A stretch of DNA of 64,000 nt, taken from NCBI GenBank assembly GCA_006212045.1, contig PZPK01000006.1:62001-126000 (forward strand). The letters run 5' to 3'. A program made the position numbers and the translations under genes. Below the pieces are notes generated by a model. It saw only the letters and a list, made by a program, of their open reading frames with translations, was not told where the DNA came from and ran no database searches. The stretch comes from Oleiphilus sp. (GTDB lineage: Bacteria; Pseudomonadota; Gammaproteobacteria; Pseudomonadales; Oleiphilaceae). Below, piece after piece: positions 47,726 to 57,410 of the stretch; position 1 is the first letter of the stretch, and every line of letters begins with the position of its first letter.

Positions 47726-48286
47726 TCAATGCTGATGACGGGAATTCAGCTCCCGAAACCCTTTGATGGACCAGGTAACAATATAATGTGCACCGCTGAC
47801 CAGGGTGACGGCCAGTACCAGCCAGATCCCGTTTGCAATGACCCAGTCCGGCATCGGGAATTCCGCCAGTTTGATAATGAGCGCCAACGCAAAAACGATC
47901 TGTGCCATGGTACAGGCTTTGCCAAATAATGAAGGCTTGATATCGTAGTGACTAATCCAATAATGATAGATCAATGCGCCTGCCACAATCACCAGATCCC
48001 GCCCCAGAATCACGAGGGTCAGCCACATTGGAATCTGCTCAGTCAGCGCCAGCACAATATACGCAGTCATTAAAAGAAGTTTATCTGCCAGCGGGTCTGC
48101 AATCGCCCCGAATCTGGATTTCCAATTGAACTGTCGAGCCAGAAAGCCATCCACACCATCTGAAAGACCGGCAATAAAAAACACAACCAACGCAGCACCA
48201 TACTGCTGCCGATAAACCAGTAAGGCAAAGGGCACAATCAGAATTATGCGTATGACCGTCAGAATGTTTGGAATTTGATGCAACAC
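47726..48286 (-). CDS. CDP-alcohol phosphatidyltransferase family protein (PgsA-like)
   Basis: A 186-residue membrane enzyme that transfers a phosphatidyl group from CDP-diacylglycerol to an alcohol. The family signature is complete: DGVDGFLARQFNWKSRFGAI followed by ADPLADK (about 38-64). About five to six hydrophobic helices follow. It resembles PgsA (glycerol-3-phosphate acceptor), but in related genomes this copy near hda is a second paralogue, so the acceptor is uncertain. The start is GTG at 48286, adjoining the DUF2066 stop. Confidence 0.88.
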   Translation of the reverse strand: MLHQIPNILTVIRIILIVPFALLVYRQQYGAALVVFFIAGLSDGVDGFLARQFNWKSRFGAIADPLADKLLLMTAYIVLALTEQIPMWLTLVILGRDLVIVAGALIYHYWISHYDIKPSLFGKACTMAQIVFALALIIKLAEFPMPDWVIANGIWLVLAVTLVSGAHYIVTWSIKGFRELNSRHQH

Positions 48287-49624
48287 TCAAAGCGCCTTTG
48301 AAGGTTTTTGGCCGATCCAGCGAAAATGTTCTGCGGCAGGTCCTAATGACTGCTCGACTGCCACTGTTTGACTCGTGTCTTCGAAAACCATTCCGCTATG
48401 TCCGTTCAGGCCATCCACGGTGGCTATCCACTTCAGACGCCCCCCCAGTTCAACATACTCAAAGAACTGCTCGCGCTGCCCTTTTAATTTCAATCGATAG
48501 GCCAAACGCGCGCCCTTGACCCACTGAAGCTCAATGCGTCCGACGCTAGGCAGACTTTGCAGGTAATTCTGTAATCGTGCGTAATCCTCAAAATGATTCA
48601 CCTGGTCCACTTCAATATTCAGCCATTCGGATTGCATGTCCAAACTTTGTTGAACGGCATAGCGTGCCGCCAGTTCCACCGAAACCTGAGACAGCAGATC
48701 CTGCCAAAGCTGCGACACCGTGACTCCAGATGCTGTACCCGCATAGTCCAGCCCTTTCAGTCTCATTGACCAATCGGCAGAAAAATTTGTGGCAACATCA
48801 GGCTCAAGCGGCAAGGCATTCAACCTGATCAGGACATTGAGATCCGGCTGATAACGCTGTGCAGCATCGCTGACCGCTTCCGGATACAGGCCCCAGAGCG
48901 CATTCAGATCAACAGAAGACAAATCTGCCAAATCCACGACCGGAAAATAAACCGGTAGCGACCGTTTTTCGGCCTCGCGCTTCAGGTCTTCGACATATCC
49001 GGGATCGGACGCGCCCAACAATCTTCGTTCTCCCTGGCGCTCTTCAACTAACCAGACCAACATGGAAGGCCGCGTAGCCCCCCAAATCGGAACACCATAA
49101 GATGCCAGGGCACGTTCAACAGAAGACTGAGCAAAACTGACATCAAGCAGAAAAGGTGGTGGTAATTCGGGAAGCAAGGCATTCGCATCTGAAACGAGCG
49201 CATTTTCAGCAGGATCGCTTTCAGCATGCGTTTCCTCAAGGAATGCTGGCTCCTGCACTGACGATTGCAACTCTTCAGGGTCACTGGCATTTGCGGCCGC
49301 CGCTGCTTTGATATAGTCCGGATTCTCGCGGTAACTGAATGCCACCACAAATTTTTCCGGCGATGCCAGTAGCTGCCTGGCCCCACTGTTCGCCAATGCC
49401 GCTTCATCACCACTGACTTTTACCAGCACCTGCTCAAGACCCTGTGCCAACGCGTCGTTTCTGCTGGATTCACCCTGAGATTCAACCGAAACTGTCGCTG
49501 TGTACAGACCGGAGACACGGGCGGCAAATGAAAACGTCGACAAGCAGCTTGCCAAAATGAGAAACAAAAGAGGAAAACGCGCAGGGTACGGTAGTTTCAA
49601 CGAATAAATCCAAGGGCGAAACAC
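48287..49624 (-). CDS. DUF2066 domain protein
   Basis: A 445-residue exported protein with a signal peptide (about 1-34, ending FSFA) and the DUF2066 region (about 35-200: SGLYTATVSVESQGESSRND, ALAQGLEQVLVKVSGDEA, YGVPIWGATRPSMLVWLV). It precedes the pgsA-like and hda genes and is divergent from purM, as in Pseudomonas. Function is unknown. The start is GTG at 49624. Confidence 0.87.
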   Translation of the reverse strand: MFRPWIYSLKLPYPARFPLLFLILASCLSTFSFAARVSGLYTATVSVESQGESSRNDALAQGLEQVLVKVSGDEAALANSGARQLLASPEKFVVAFSYRENPDYIKAAAAANASDPEELQSSVQEPAFLEETHAESDPAENALVSDANALLPELPPPFLLDVSFAQSSVERALASYGVPIWGATRPSMLVWLVEERQGERRLLGASDPGYVEDLKREAEKRSLPVYFPVVDLADLSSVDLNALWGLYPEAVSDAAQRYQPDLNVLIRLNALPLEPDVATNFSADWSMRLKGLDYAGTASGVTVSQLWQDLLSQVSVELAARYAVQQSLDMQSEWLNIEVDQVNHFEDYARLQNYLQSLPSVGRIELQWVKGARLAYRLKLKGQREQFFEYVELGGRLKWIATVDGLNGHSGMVFEDTSQTVAVEQSLGPAAEHFRWIGQKPSKAL

Positions 49625-49689
49625 GAAAGTCCGGACATATTATTCATCTGCCGACGAGAACACAACAGGCGCTTATAAAGACATAGTAT

Positions 49690-49718
49690 TTGGACTAAAA
49701 ACCAAGTCCTGATAGAAT
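49690..49718 (+). promoter_or_regulatory. Probable promoter of purMN
   Basis: TTGGAC (49690-49695) and TAGAAT (49713-49718) are 17 bases apart, and the -10 has an extended TGA upstream. The start point would be about 35 bases before the purM ATG. No PurR-type palindrome was recognised. Confidence 0.55.
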
Positions 49719-49761
49719 CCGCCCTCCGCTAATTCAGCGAATTGAACGAGACTTATCCAAC

Positions 49762-50832
49762 ATGACAGACGCTTCGACCCCCTCTTCCCAAACATCCGGA
49801 AAATCTCTCAGCTACAAAGATGCCGGCGTCGATATCGATGCAGGTAACGACCTGGTTGAGCGAATCAAGGGCGTCGCGAAACGCACCCGGCGACCGGAAG
49901 TTATGGCGGGGCTTGGCGGATTTGGCGCCTTATTTGAATTACCCAAGGGTTATCAGGAACCGGTGCTGATTTCCGGCACGGATGGTGTCGGCACGAAATT
50001 GCGCCTTGCGATGGATCTGAACCGGCATGACACCATCGGCATTGACCTGGTCGCCATGTGCGTCAATGACCTGATAGTGGCCGGCGCTGAACCCTTGTTC
50101 TTTCTGGACTACTATGCCACTGGCAACCTCAATGTTGAGGTTGCCGCGGATGTCGTGAAAGGCATAGGCGACGGCTGCGAACAGGCCGGCTGCTCTCTGG
50201 TGGGTGGTGAAACTGCCGAAATGCCTGGTATGTATGAGGGCGAAGACTATGATCTAGCCGGCTTTTGCGTTGGCATCGCTGAAAAGTCGAAGCTGATTGA
50301 TGGTAGCCGGGTTCAGGCAGGTGACAGCCTGATTGCACTGGCCTCATCCGGACCACACTCAAACGGCTATTCCTTAATCCGAAAGGTCCTGGAAGTCAGT
50401 CAGGCCTCGCTTGAACAGCCAATGGCAGAAGGAAATCTGGGTGACGCATTGATGGCACCAACAAAAATTTATGTGAAGTCATTACTCGAACTGATCCGGC
50501 AACAGCCGGTCAATGCACTGTCACACATTACGGGTGGAGGCTTACTGGAAAATATCCCCAGAGTACTGCCCGACCAGACCAAAGCCGTTATTAATTTGGG
50601 CAGCTATACCATGCCCGATGTTTTCCAATGGTTACAAGAGGCCGGTAACATCGCTTCCCATGAAATGTACCGCACCTTCAATTGCGGCATTGGCATGGTG
50701 ATTTGTGTTCCGGCGGCAACAGAACAGTCTGCCATTGAAATGCTGCAAGACGCAGGCGAAGTTGCCTGGAAGATTGGCAGTATCGAGACGGCAGGAGACG
50801 ACGAAGAGCGCGTTGTTCTGGAAGGCCTGTAA
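49762..50832 (+). CDS. purM: Phosphoribosylformylglycinamidine cyclo-ligase PurM
   Basis: PurM closes the imidazole ring to give AIR in purine synthesis. The 356-residue protein has the opening [20 protein letters not shown], the [13 protein letters not shown] loop, [30 protein letters not shown] and [16 protein letters not shown]. Length is normal. purN follows after 3 bases. Confidence 0.98.
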   Translation: MTDASTPSSQTSGKSLSYKDAGVDIDAGNDLVERIKGVAKRTRRPEVMAGLGGFGALFELPKGYQEPVLISGTDGVGTKLRLAMDLNRHDTIGIDLVAMCVNDLIVAGAEPLFFLDYYATGNLNVEVAADVVKGIGDGCEQAGCSLVGGETAEMPGMYEGEDYDLAGFCVGIAEKSKLIDGSRVQAGDSLIALASSGPHSNGYSLIRKVLEVSQASLEQPMAEGNLGDALMAPTKIYVKSLLELIRQQPVNALSHITGGGLLENIPRVLPDQTKAVINLGSYTMPDVFQWLQEAGNIASHEMYRTFNCGIGMVICVPAATEQSAIEMLQDAGEVAWKIGSIETAGDDEERVVLEGL

Positions 50833-50835
50833 TTG

Positions 50836-51513
50836 ATGGATGCTGTTGAAGCGAAGCCCCCGGTAATTGTGGTACTAATTTCGGGCACTGGCAGTAACCT
50901 GCAAGCCTTGATCGACGAAGTCAGAAACGAGAATATTCCGGCGACCATCGCCGCTGTAATCTCGAACAAGCCCGGCGTAGAGGGGCTCGATCGTGCACGC
51001 AAGGCAGAGATTACCGCAGAAGTCGTTGATCACACCCGATTTGATCAGCGAGAGGAATTCGATCTCAACCTGATTCGTGCTATCGACAAATACCAGCCGG
51101 ACCTGATCGTACTGGCCGGATTTATGCGCATATTAACGGCTGATTTCGTCAAACGATACGAAGGCCGCCTGCTGAACATTCACCCTTCCCTGCTGCCAAA
51201 ATATCCGGGGCTGAACACACATCAGCGAGCTTTGGATGCGGGCGATCAGCATCACGGTGTAACGACGCATTTTGTGACTGCCGATCTCGATAGCGGACCA
51301 AATATCATACAGGCACAGGTGCCGGTCCTACCACAGGACACCCCTGAAACCCTGGCGGCCAGAGTGCGCGAACAGGAGCACGTCATCTATCCGATCACCG
51401 TCAAATGGTTTGTTCAGGGCCGAGTCAAAATGCTTGACCACGCAGCTTTCCTAGACGGAGAACCCCTGCCGCAAAGCGGGCTGAGGCTGGACAGCCCGAA
51501 TACCTTGCATTAA
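50836..51513 (+). CDS. purN: Phosphoribosylglycinamide formyltransferase PurN
   Basis: PurN transfers a formyl group from 10-formyl-THF to GAR. The 225-residue protein has IVVLISGTGSNLQALID, the active-site block RLLNIHPSLLPKYPGLNTH with its Asn and His, HGVTTHFVTADLDSGPNI with the catalytic-type Asp, and QEHVIYPI. The ATG at 50836 was preferred to a TTG one codon earlier. Confidence 0.97.
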   Translation: MDAVEAKPPVIVVLISGTGSNLQALIDEVRNENIPATIAAVISNKPGVEGLDRARKAEITAEVVDHTRFDQREEFDLNLIRAIDKYQPDLIVLAGFMRILTADFVKRYEGRLLNIHPSLLPKYPGLNTHQRALDAGDQHHGVTTHFVTADLDSGPNIIQAQVPVLPQDTPETLAARVREQEHVIYPITVKWFVQGRVKMLDHAAFLDGEPLPQSGLRLDSPNTLH

Positions 51514-51578
51514 GTTCCGTAATATCCAACACTTAATATATGGGATCACATCAGGCTTTCAACATTGTTAGGGGTTCG

Positions 51579-52295
51579 ATGCATTTTTGCATAGCGACCC
51601 TACTCGCTCTCGGCACAACTACGGCAGCTTCGAACACCGTGGATGCCACAACGCCTTTCGAACTTCGCCCCTTTACGGCCATCTACAGCGCTAAAATCAA
51701 AAAGGGAATCAGCCTTGATGGCAAGGCAGTCAGAAAACTGATAAGGCTTGATGACCGGCGCTGGGAGTACCGGTTTGAGGTTGAATCGCTTCCCGCAGAT
51801 TTCAATGAAACCTCGGTATTTGTCTGGGAAGACAAGCAAGTAAAACCAAAGTCCTACCATTACCACTTGTCCGGCATGCTGATTCGCGACAGGGAACGCT
51901 TTATCGACTTCAATTGGAATTCACGAGCGGCAAAGGGGCATCAGGGAAAATCAGGGTGGAAGATTGATATCCCTGATCGGGCTCAGGACAGATTGAGCTA
52001 CCAACTGCAGCTGGTCACAGATATCGCGGTTAACCGCTCCCCATTGCATTACAAGGTGGTTCATAAGGGCCGCATCGAAGAAAGCGACTTTCGCATCCTG
52101 AAAACGGAAACCATCCAGACACGCCTTGGAAAAATGGAAAGCCGCCTGGTAGAGAAAGTCCGCGCACCAGACCGTCCCAGAAAAACGCTGCTATGGTTTT
52201 CCAGCGAGCACCCCTTGTTGCTGCTCAAAATGTATCAACTCGAAAAAAACGGAGAGGAATACGAGATCCAACTGCAGTCCGTTACCTACCCCTAA
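51579..52295 (+). CDS. DUF3108 domain exported protein
   Basis: A 238-residue protein with a signal peptide (about 1-19, ending TTTAAS) and the DUF3108 pattern: LRPFTAIYSAKIKKGISLDG, WEYRFEVESL, DNFNWNSR-like segment (IDFNWNSRAAKG) and DRLSYQLQLVTDI. It follows purN, as in Pseudomonas. Periplasmic, function unknown. The ATG at 51579 has AGGGG four to five bases upstream; a start 13 codons earlier was rejected since it would precede the signal sequence. Confidence 0.87.
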   Translation: MHFCIATLLALGTTTAASNTVDATTPFELRPFTAIYSAKIKKGISLDGKAVRKLIRLDDRRWEYRFEVESLPADFNETSVFVWEDKQVKPKSYHYHLSGMLIRDRERFIDFNWNSRAAKGHQGKSGWKIDIPDRAQDRLSYQLQLVTDIAVNRSPLHYKVVHKGRIEESDFRILKTETIQTRLGKMESRLVEKVRAPDRPRKTLLWFSSEHPLLLLKMYQLEKNGEEYEIQLQSVTYP

Positions 52296-52387
52296 CCTGA
52301 GAAACCTTCACCTTTAGGCCCTACACTAAATCCAGCTCTAAATAAAGAATCCAACACAAATTTAATGATCGGATTCACAGTAGTATG

Positions 52388-52400
52388 TTACAGTCTGTAA
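52388..52400. promoter_or_regulatory. Inverted repeat before the EndA-like gene
   Basis: TTACAG-T-CTGTAA is a perfect 6-1-6 inverted repeat about 83 bases before the ATG of the next gene. It could be an operator; no regulator can be named. Confidence 0.35.
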
Positions 52401-52482
52401 GTGATGCGTACTTCAATCCCTTGTGTTGCAGAGCCCTTCAAACCACAACACAATTAGAAAAAGAAGAGGTGAGAATTTAGCC

Positions 52483-53136
52483 ATGCTGTGTATCAGAAAA
52501 AAACTCCGTGTGGCCGGTTTACTGTTGCTGATCGCGGGCCTTCACGCGCCGATACAAGCACAGGAAAAGAGTCTGGACGATATCCTTGATCAGGACCTGT
52601 GGGGAAATATTTACAAGGACGGCGGCACCTGCTTTTACACCAAAACCCCTTTTTCAAAAAACAGCCCCCTGTTTAGTGTCACTTACGTCTATTCAGAAAG
52701 CTGGATACGTGACCACCTTCAATGTGGAACCGACCGCCAGTGCAAACGCGAAAGCCCTGAGTACCTCAAAATTCTCTCCGACCTTCACAATATCGTCATC
52801 GCCAAGTCAACCCTGTCTTTCAAATTGAAATCTTCGATGTTCGGCATACTTGACGACTCAATAGCCAAAGATGAATACGGCATGCGCACACACATGCATG
52901 TTGTGGAACCACGAGAGGAAATTAAGGGCGATATTGCCCGCATCATATACTACATGCACAAAACCTATGACCTACCAGTACGCGGGAACCTCCCGAATTT
53001 TATCCTCTGGAACGAAATAGACCCTCCCAGCGATGAAGAGCGCGCACGTAATGACTTGATAGAGTCCATTCAGGGGTCACGCAATCCCTACGTGGATGAC
53101 CCAAGTCTTGTCAAAAGAGATGACCCGGCAAGTTAG
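52483..53136 (+). CDS. Endonuclease I (EndA)-like exported protein with eroded active site
   Basis: A 217-residue protein with a signal peptide (1-26, ending PIQA). The C-terminal half matches the endonuclease I (EndA/Vvn) family: SPEYLKILSDLHNI, VEPREEIKGDIARIIYYMHK, LPNFILWNEIDPPSDEERAR and ESIQGSRNPYVDD. The catalytic segments differ from memory of the family: the usual EHxxPA is RDHLQCG (D77-H78), and the stretch after SDLHN that should hold the metal-binding E-x-N-x-D-R is STLSFKLKS. The His remains, but the metal-ligand Asn seems lost. It may be a non-catalytic relative. The ATG at 52483 has GAGGTGAG about 10 bases upstream. It stands alone, convergent with the hydrolase gene. Confidence 0.75.
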   Translation: MLCIRKKLRVAGLLLLIAGLHAPIQAQEKSLDDILDQDLWGNIYKDGGTCFYTKTPFSKNSPLFSVTYVYSESWIRDHLQCGTDRQCKRESPEYLKILSDLHNIVIAKSTLSFKLKSSMFGILDDSIAKDEYGMRTHMHVVEPREEIKGDIARIIYYMHKTYDLPVRGNLPNFILWNEIDPPSDEERARNDLIESIQGSRNPYVDDPSLVKRDDPAS

Positions 53137-53181
53137 CACTGGTAATTTAAACTAAGATCGACTTGGCATTGTCGCTGAGGT

Positions 53182-54186
53182 TCAGGACTGACATAGCGCT
53201 ATCCGATCACTCTGACTTTGTTTCCGGAAGGTCGAAGTATCGACCATCCATTCCAGAATATCGCTAAACACACGAGCAGCCTGCAAATCACGGCTTAACA
53301 TGTGATAACCCTCGGGGTATAGCCGAAACGACACACCTTGCGCCTCAAAATCGAGATCCTTGAGCATTTCGCATGTAGGCCGCTTGGGAATCACCTCATC
53401 TTTTTCACCGTACAACACCAGAGTATTCTCGGGCATGTTCGATGATGCCATCAGCGCTTCGTCCATCAGGTTATTGAGCCCATATATGGCGTCTATGCGC
53501 GTGGCTTTGATCACCAGCGGATCTTTAAACATTTCACGTAATGCTTCAATGTTGTCAGTTGCCTGAATTTCCAAACCTTCTCCGGTCGGCCGCCAGGAAG
53601 GTACAGTATGCACCGCCAACCAAAGCAACCAGCGCTGGTACCATGGCTGGGTATGACGCGCCCAAACCGCAGGTGCCAGTAATATCGCGCCCTCGATATG
53701 CGAACTGAAAAACTCCGGCACACGTACATTCCCCGACATAATGACGGCCCCCCCCATACTCTCCCCGAGCACATACAGAGGAACATCCGGCCAATTCTCC
53801 TTTAGCAGCCCAATCACCTGGACAAGATCAGATTGAAGAACGCCATCTCCGGGCCACACCCCTTGACCGGAAGTCGCGCCAAAACCACGCTGGTCGTAGG
53901 CAATACAAGCGACGCTGCGCGCGGAAAGGTAATCACACATGCCAGAAAAGGCATGGCTATAGTCATTAAACCCGTGCAGTCCCAGAACCAACGCTTTTGG
54001 ATTTTCGGTCCAGGCCATACGGTAAGGAAGCAAATAGCCATCCCGCATTTTAAACGCATCGGGAAGCAATGCCGGCATTTGCGTTGATGACAAGGCATCA
54101 GGCATCTGGCTTATCGGACCACGACAGGCACTCAGACACAGGACAAGGACACTCAAGCGCAGCATTACCTTGAAAGCCACCATCAT
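53182..54186 (-). CDS. Lipoprotein alpha/beta hydrolase (lysophospholipase-like)
   Basis: A serine hydrolase of the PldB/monoacylglycerol lipase type, probably anchored as a lipoprotein: the signal ends LVLCLSACRG with lipobox LSAC. It has the oxyanion-side motif LGLHGFNDYSHAF, the nucleophile elbow LGESMGGAVI, a candidate acid Asp in LYGEKDEVIP and His in YPEGYHML. Substrate unknown; lysophospholipids or monoacylglycerols are usual. The start is uncertain among ATGs at 54186, 54183 and 54165; one at 54213 lies inside recJ. It follows recJ by 4 bases. Confidence 0.86.
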   Translation of the reverse strand: MMVAFKVMLRLSVLVLCLSACRGPISQMPDALSSTQMPALLPDAFKMRDGYLLPYRMAWTENPKALVLGLHGFNDYSHAFSGMCDYLSARSVACIAYDQRGFGATSGQGVWPGDGVLQSDLVQVIGLLKENWPDVPLYVLGESMGGAVIMSGNVRVPEFFSSHIEGAILLAPAVWARHTQPWYQRWLLWLAVHTVPSWRPTGEGLEIQATDNIEALREMFKDPLVIKATRIDAIYGLNNLMDEALMASSNMPENTLVLYGEKDEVIPKRPTCEMLKDLDFEAQGVSFRLYPEGYHMLSRDLQAARVFSDILEWMVDTSTFRKQSQSDRIALCQS

Positions 54187-54190
54187 AAAC

Positions 54191-55927
54191 TCAGCACTCG
54201 GCCACATGATCAAGCATCAACTGCACGGACTTGCGCCCTCTGAACTCATTGATGGCAGGACGATAAAGCACATGGACCCGCTCAGGAAGTGGCCTGCCAA
54301 TCCAGTCACTATTGAACTGAATTGCGTCGTAAAGCTGATCTCCAAATTCGCTTTGCAACACAAGTTTGAGGTGTTTCTCCTTCAGAACCCGTTGTTGGGC
54401 TATCCGGAAGATGCCATCAAACGCCGGCTCGGGAAACTTTTGCCCCCAAGGACCCGCCCGATTTAACTCGGCCACCACGGGTAAACACAACTCCTGCTCC
54501 GAAAGATCACCATCACTGTACAGCACAGACTGAAGGTCTGACTCATCCAGCAGCCGAGCCGCGATGTCATCAAATGCAGCCCGAAACCGCTCATAGAACT
54601 CGGCACGAATAGTCATGCCTGCAGCCATGGCATGCCCCCCGAATTTCTCGATCAAACCAGGCGCGCTCTTGCTGATGGCATCCAGTGCATCGCGCATATG
54701 AAAGCCACTGATTGAGCGGGCGGAGCCTTTCAGAAACTCGACCGGCTTGTCAGGGTCATCGTGCTCGGGCGCAAACACCACGACCGGACGATGCAAACGC
54801 TCCTTGATCCTAGAAGCCAGAATACCAATGACACCTTGATGCCAATGTTGTTCATATAAACAAACGCCATACTGGTCGGCAGCCTCTATCGCTTCGAGGC
54901 TTGCCAGCTGTTGCTCGGCATCCCGCTTCATATCCTCTTCGATCAGCTTGCGCTCCCGATTGAATTTGTCGAGCACAGTCGCGAGCTCCACCGCCTGAGA
55001 AGCAGAGGTCGTCAACAGGCACTCTATACCGACGGACATGTCATCCAGACGACCCGCAGCGTTCAGTCGTGGCCCGAGTACAAACCCCATATCGGATGCA
55101 TTCAGAGATTTCGGTTTTCTACCTCCAAGCTCAATCAAAGCCTGTATTCCGGGACGCATTCGCCCTGCTCTGATACGGCGCAGACCCTGCTCAACAAGAA
55201 TGCGGTTATTGTGATCAAGAGGCACCAGGTCCGCCACAGTTCCCAACGCCACCAGATCAAGAAAATCCGCCATGGAGGGTTCCGCAAGCCCCTGGTTTTG
55301 AAACCAGTCCTGGCTACGCAGATGCGCTCGCAGCCCACTCATGACATAAAAAATCACACCAACTCCCGCCGCATGCTTGCTGGGAAAAGTGCAGCCGGCC
55401 TGGTTGGGATTTACGATAGCATCTGCAGCAGGCAGCTCCTCACCCGGTAGATGGTGGTCAGTGATCAGCACAGAAAGCCCTGCGTCTTTAGCGGCCCGGA
55501 CACCTTGCAGGCTTGAGATGCCGTTATCAACAGTCACAATTAAATCAGCGCCTTGCGAAATCGCAACTTCCACGATCTCCGGGCTCAGGCCATAACCATA
55601 ATCAAAACGATTGGGTACCAGATACCAGCAATGCACGGCCCCCATCGCCCTCAATGCGGATACTGCAAGCGCCGTACTGGTCGCGCCATCCGCATCAAAG
55701 TCACCGACGATAACGATATTTTTCTTTTGCTGAATGGCATCGGTCAACAGGTCAACGGCACCCTGAAGCCCCTTCAACTGACTCAGGCCCTGAAGATCCT
55801 TCAGGCTTAATGCCAATTCACTGATGTCTCTGATACCACGAGCACGATAGACACGACTGAGGAACGCAGGCATGCCCTCCAGTGGTGCTGTTTCAGGTAC
55901 AGTTCTTCGAATAATTTTTCGTTTCAT
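54191..55927 (-). CDS. recJ: Single-stranded DNA exonuclease RecJ
   Basis: RecJ degrades single-stranded DNA 5' to 3' in recombination and mismatch repair. The 578-residue protein has the DHH-family motifs: VIVGDFDADGATSTALAV, VTVDNGIS, LITDHHLPGEELP (the DHH motif), VGVIFYVMSGL, then the DHHA1 region with GGHAMAAGMTI. The ATG at 55927 (MKRKIIRRTVPE) matches the usual N-terminus; the longer in-frame start would run across the thrC terminator. That terminator ends only about 30 bases upstream. Confidence 0.96.
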   Translation of the reverse strand: MKRKIIRRTVPETAPLEGMPAFLSRVYRARGIRDISELALSLKDLQGLSQLKGLQGAVDLLTDAIQQKKNIVIVGDFDADGATSTALAVSALRAMGAVHCWYLVPNRFDYGYGLSPEIVEVAISQGADLIVTVDNGISSLQGVRAAKDAGLSVLITDHHLPGEELPAADAIVNPNQAGCTFPSKHAAGVGVIFYVMSGLRAHLRSQDWFQNQGLAEPSMADFLDLVALGTVADLVPLDHNNRILVEQGLRRIRAGRMRPGIQALIELGGRKPKSLNASDMGFVLGPRLNAAGRLDDMSVGIECLLTTSASQAVELATVLDKFNRERKLIEEDMKRDAEQQLASLEAIEAADQYGVCLYEQHWHQGVIGILASRIKERLHRPVVVFAPEHDDPDKPVEFLKGSARSISGFHMRDALDAISKSAPGLIEKFGGHAMAAGMTIRAEFYERFRAAFDDIAARLLDESDLQSVLYSDGDLSEQELCLPVVAELNRAGPWGQKFPEPAFDGIFRIAQQRVLKEKHLKLVLQSEFGDQLYDAIQFNSDWIGRPLPERVHVLYRPAINEFRGRKSVQLMLDHVAEC

Positions 55928-55956
55928 AAGTACCAAAGGTTGAGCGAAAGCTTCAC

Positions 55957-55981
55957 AAAAAACGGAGGCTTGCTGCCTCCG
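55957..55981 (-). terminator. Terminator between thrC and recJ
   Basis: The stem CGGAGGC/GCCTCCG (55963-55981) has a 5-base loop and is followed on the minus strand by six T residues. It lies 22 bases after the thrC stop and about 30 bases before the recJ ATG. Confidence 0.85.
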
Positions 55982-56003
55982 CTCTTTTTGCAATTACTGC
56001 CGT

Positions 56004-57398
56004 CTAGCTGCGTCGGTGGCTGGCGACAAAGGTTTGAATAGCGTCAAGATCGTTCTCTACGACCTCGTACCGCTCTTCTCGATCAAAAAGATCAGCCATG
56101 TGTGGAGGTAAATCCGGTAATGTACCAATATTCGCTTTCTGAATCGCTTCCGGGAACTTAACCGGATGTGCGGTCCCCAGAGTCACCATTGGAACCGCCC
56201 CGCTGCGACGACATTCACGTGCCGCCCCCACGCCAATCGCGGTATGGGGGTCAAGCAGGTATCCGGTTTGTTGATAGACTTCTTCAATGATGTCACAGGT
56301 TCCTGCATCATCAACTGCGTGACTGTCAAAGAGTGCACGCGCGGCCTTCCATCGATAGCTCTCTACCGAGCCCGGTTTTGACTTCCATTCGTGCATTACC
56401 GATGCAAGCGCCTTGCCGTCACGGCCATACAGATCAAACAGCAAACGCTCAAAATTACTCGACACCATAATGTCCATACTCGGCGACAAAGTATGTTCGA
56501 GCGGGTGCAGCTCATACTGATTCTGACTGATGAAGCGGTGCAGAATGTCATTTCGGTTAGTCGCCACAACCAACTGGTTGATCGGTAAACCCATGTTGCG
56601 CGCAAGGTAACCCGCGAATATATCACCAAAGTTGCCGGTCGGAACCGAAAAGGAAACACTTTTCGTCGGCCCACCCAGTGCAAGTGAAGCACTGAAGTAA
56701 TAAACGATCTGCGCCATGATTCGCGCCCAGTTAATCGAATTAACCGCAACCAGTCTGGTGCCATTCAAAAAACTTTGATCACCAAAACTCTCCTTCACCA
56801 TTCTCTGGCAATCATCGAAATTACCTTTGACGGCGAGATTGAATACATTGTCGCTGATCACGCTGGTCATCTGCTTGCGCTGGACATCAGATACGCGCTG
56901 ATAAGGGTGCAGAATAAAAATATCCACATTGTCGCAATGCTTACAGCCTTCAATTGCCGCAGACCCGGTATCGCCGGAGGTTGCACCCATAATCACCACT
57001 CGCTCGTTGCGGCGTTTGAGCACGAAATCCAGCAGGCGCCCTAACAATTGCAAGGCAAAATCCTTAAAGGCCAGAGTAGGACCACGGAAAAGCTCCATCA
57101 CCCATTCATTGCTGTCCAGCTGCACTAAGGGCGCGACTGCCTTATGGTCAAACTGGGCATAGGTATCCTGTACCATCTCCCGAAAATCAGACTCCGGTAT
57201 AGCATCTTCGACAAATGGATACATGACATTAAAGGCCAATTCCGCATAGGACAGGCCCGACCAGGATGCAATCTCCTCGATCGTAAAATGGGGTAGTGTT
57301 TCAGGCACATAAAGCCCGCCATCACTTGCCAGTCCTGCCAACAGAACATCTTCAAAACCTAAAGACGGCGCATCACCGCGTGTACTGATATATTTCAC
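56004..57398 (-). CDS. thrC: Threonine synthase
   Basis: ThrC converts O-phosphohomoserine to threonine with PLP. The 464-residue protein has the opening MKYISTRGDAPSLGFEDVLL, the PLP-lysine segment GPTLAFKDFALQLLG (K112), ATSGDTGSAAIEG, SVPTGNFGDIFAGYLA and VTLGTAHPVKFPEA. It follows hom by 12 bases in a hom-thrC operon and is closed by a terminator. Confidence 0.97.
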   Translation of the reverse strand: MKYISTRGDAPSLGFEDVLLAGLASDGGLYVPETLPHFTIEEIASWSGLSYAELAFNVMYPFVEDAIPESDFREMVQDTYAQFDHKAVAPLVQLDSNEWVMELFRGPTLAFKDFALQLLGRLLDFVLKRRNERVVIMGATSGDTGSAAIEGCKHCDNVDIFILHPYQRVSDVQRKQMTSVISDNVFNLAVKGNFDDCQRMVKESFGDQSFLNGTRLVAVNSINWARIMAQIVYYFSASLALGGPTKSVSFSVPTGNFGDIFAGYLARNMGLPINQLVVATNRNDILHRFISQNQYELHPLEHTLSPSMDIMVSSNFERLLFDLYGRDGKALASVMHEWKSKPGSVESYRWKAARALFDSHAVDDAGTCDIIEEVYQQTGYLLDPHTAIGVGAARECRRSGAVPMVTLGTAHPVKFPEAIQKANIGTLPDLPPHMADLFDREERYEVVENDLDAIQTFVASHRRS

Positions 57399-57410
57399 TG
57401 TATTGACCTG

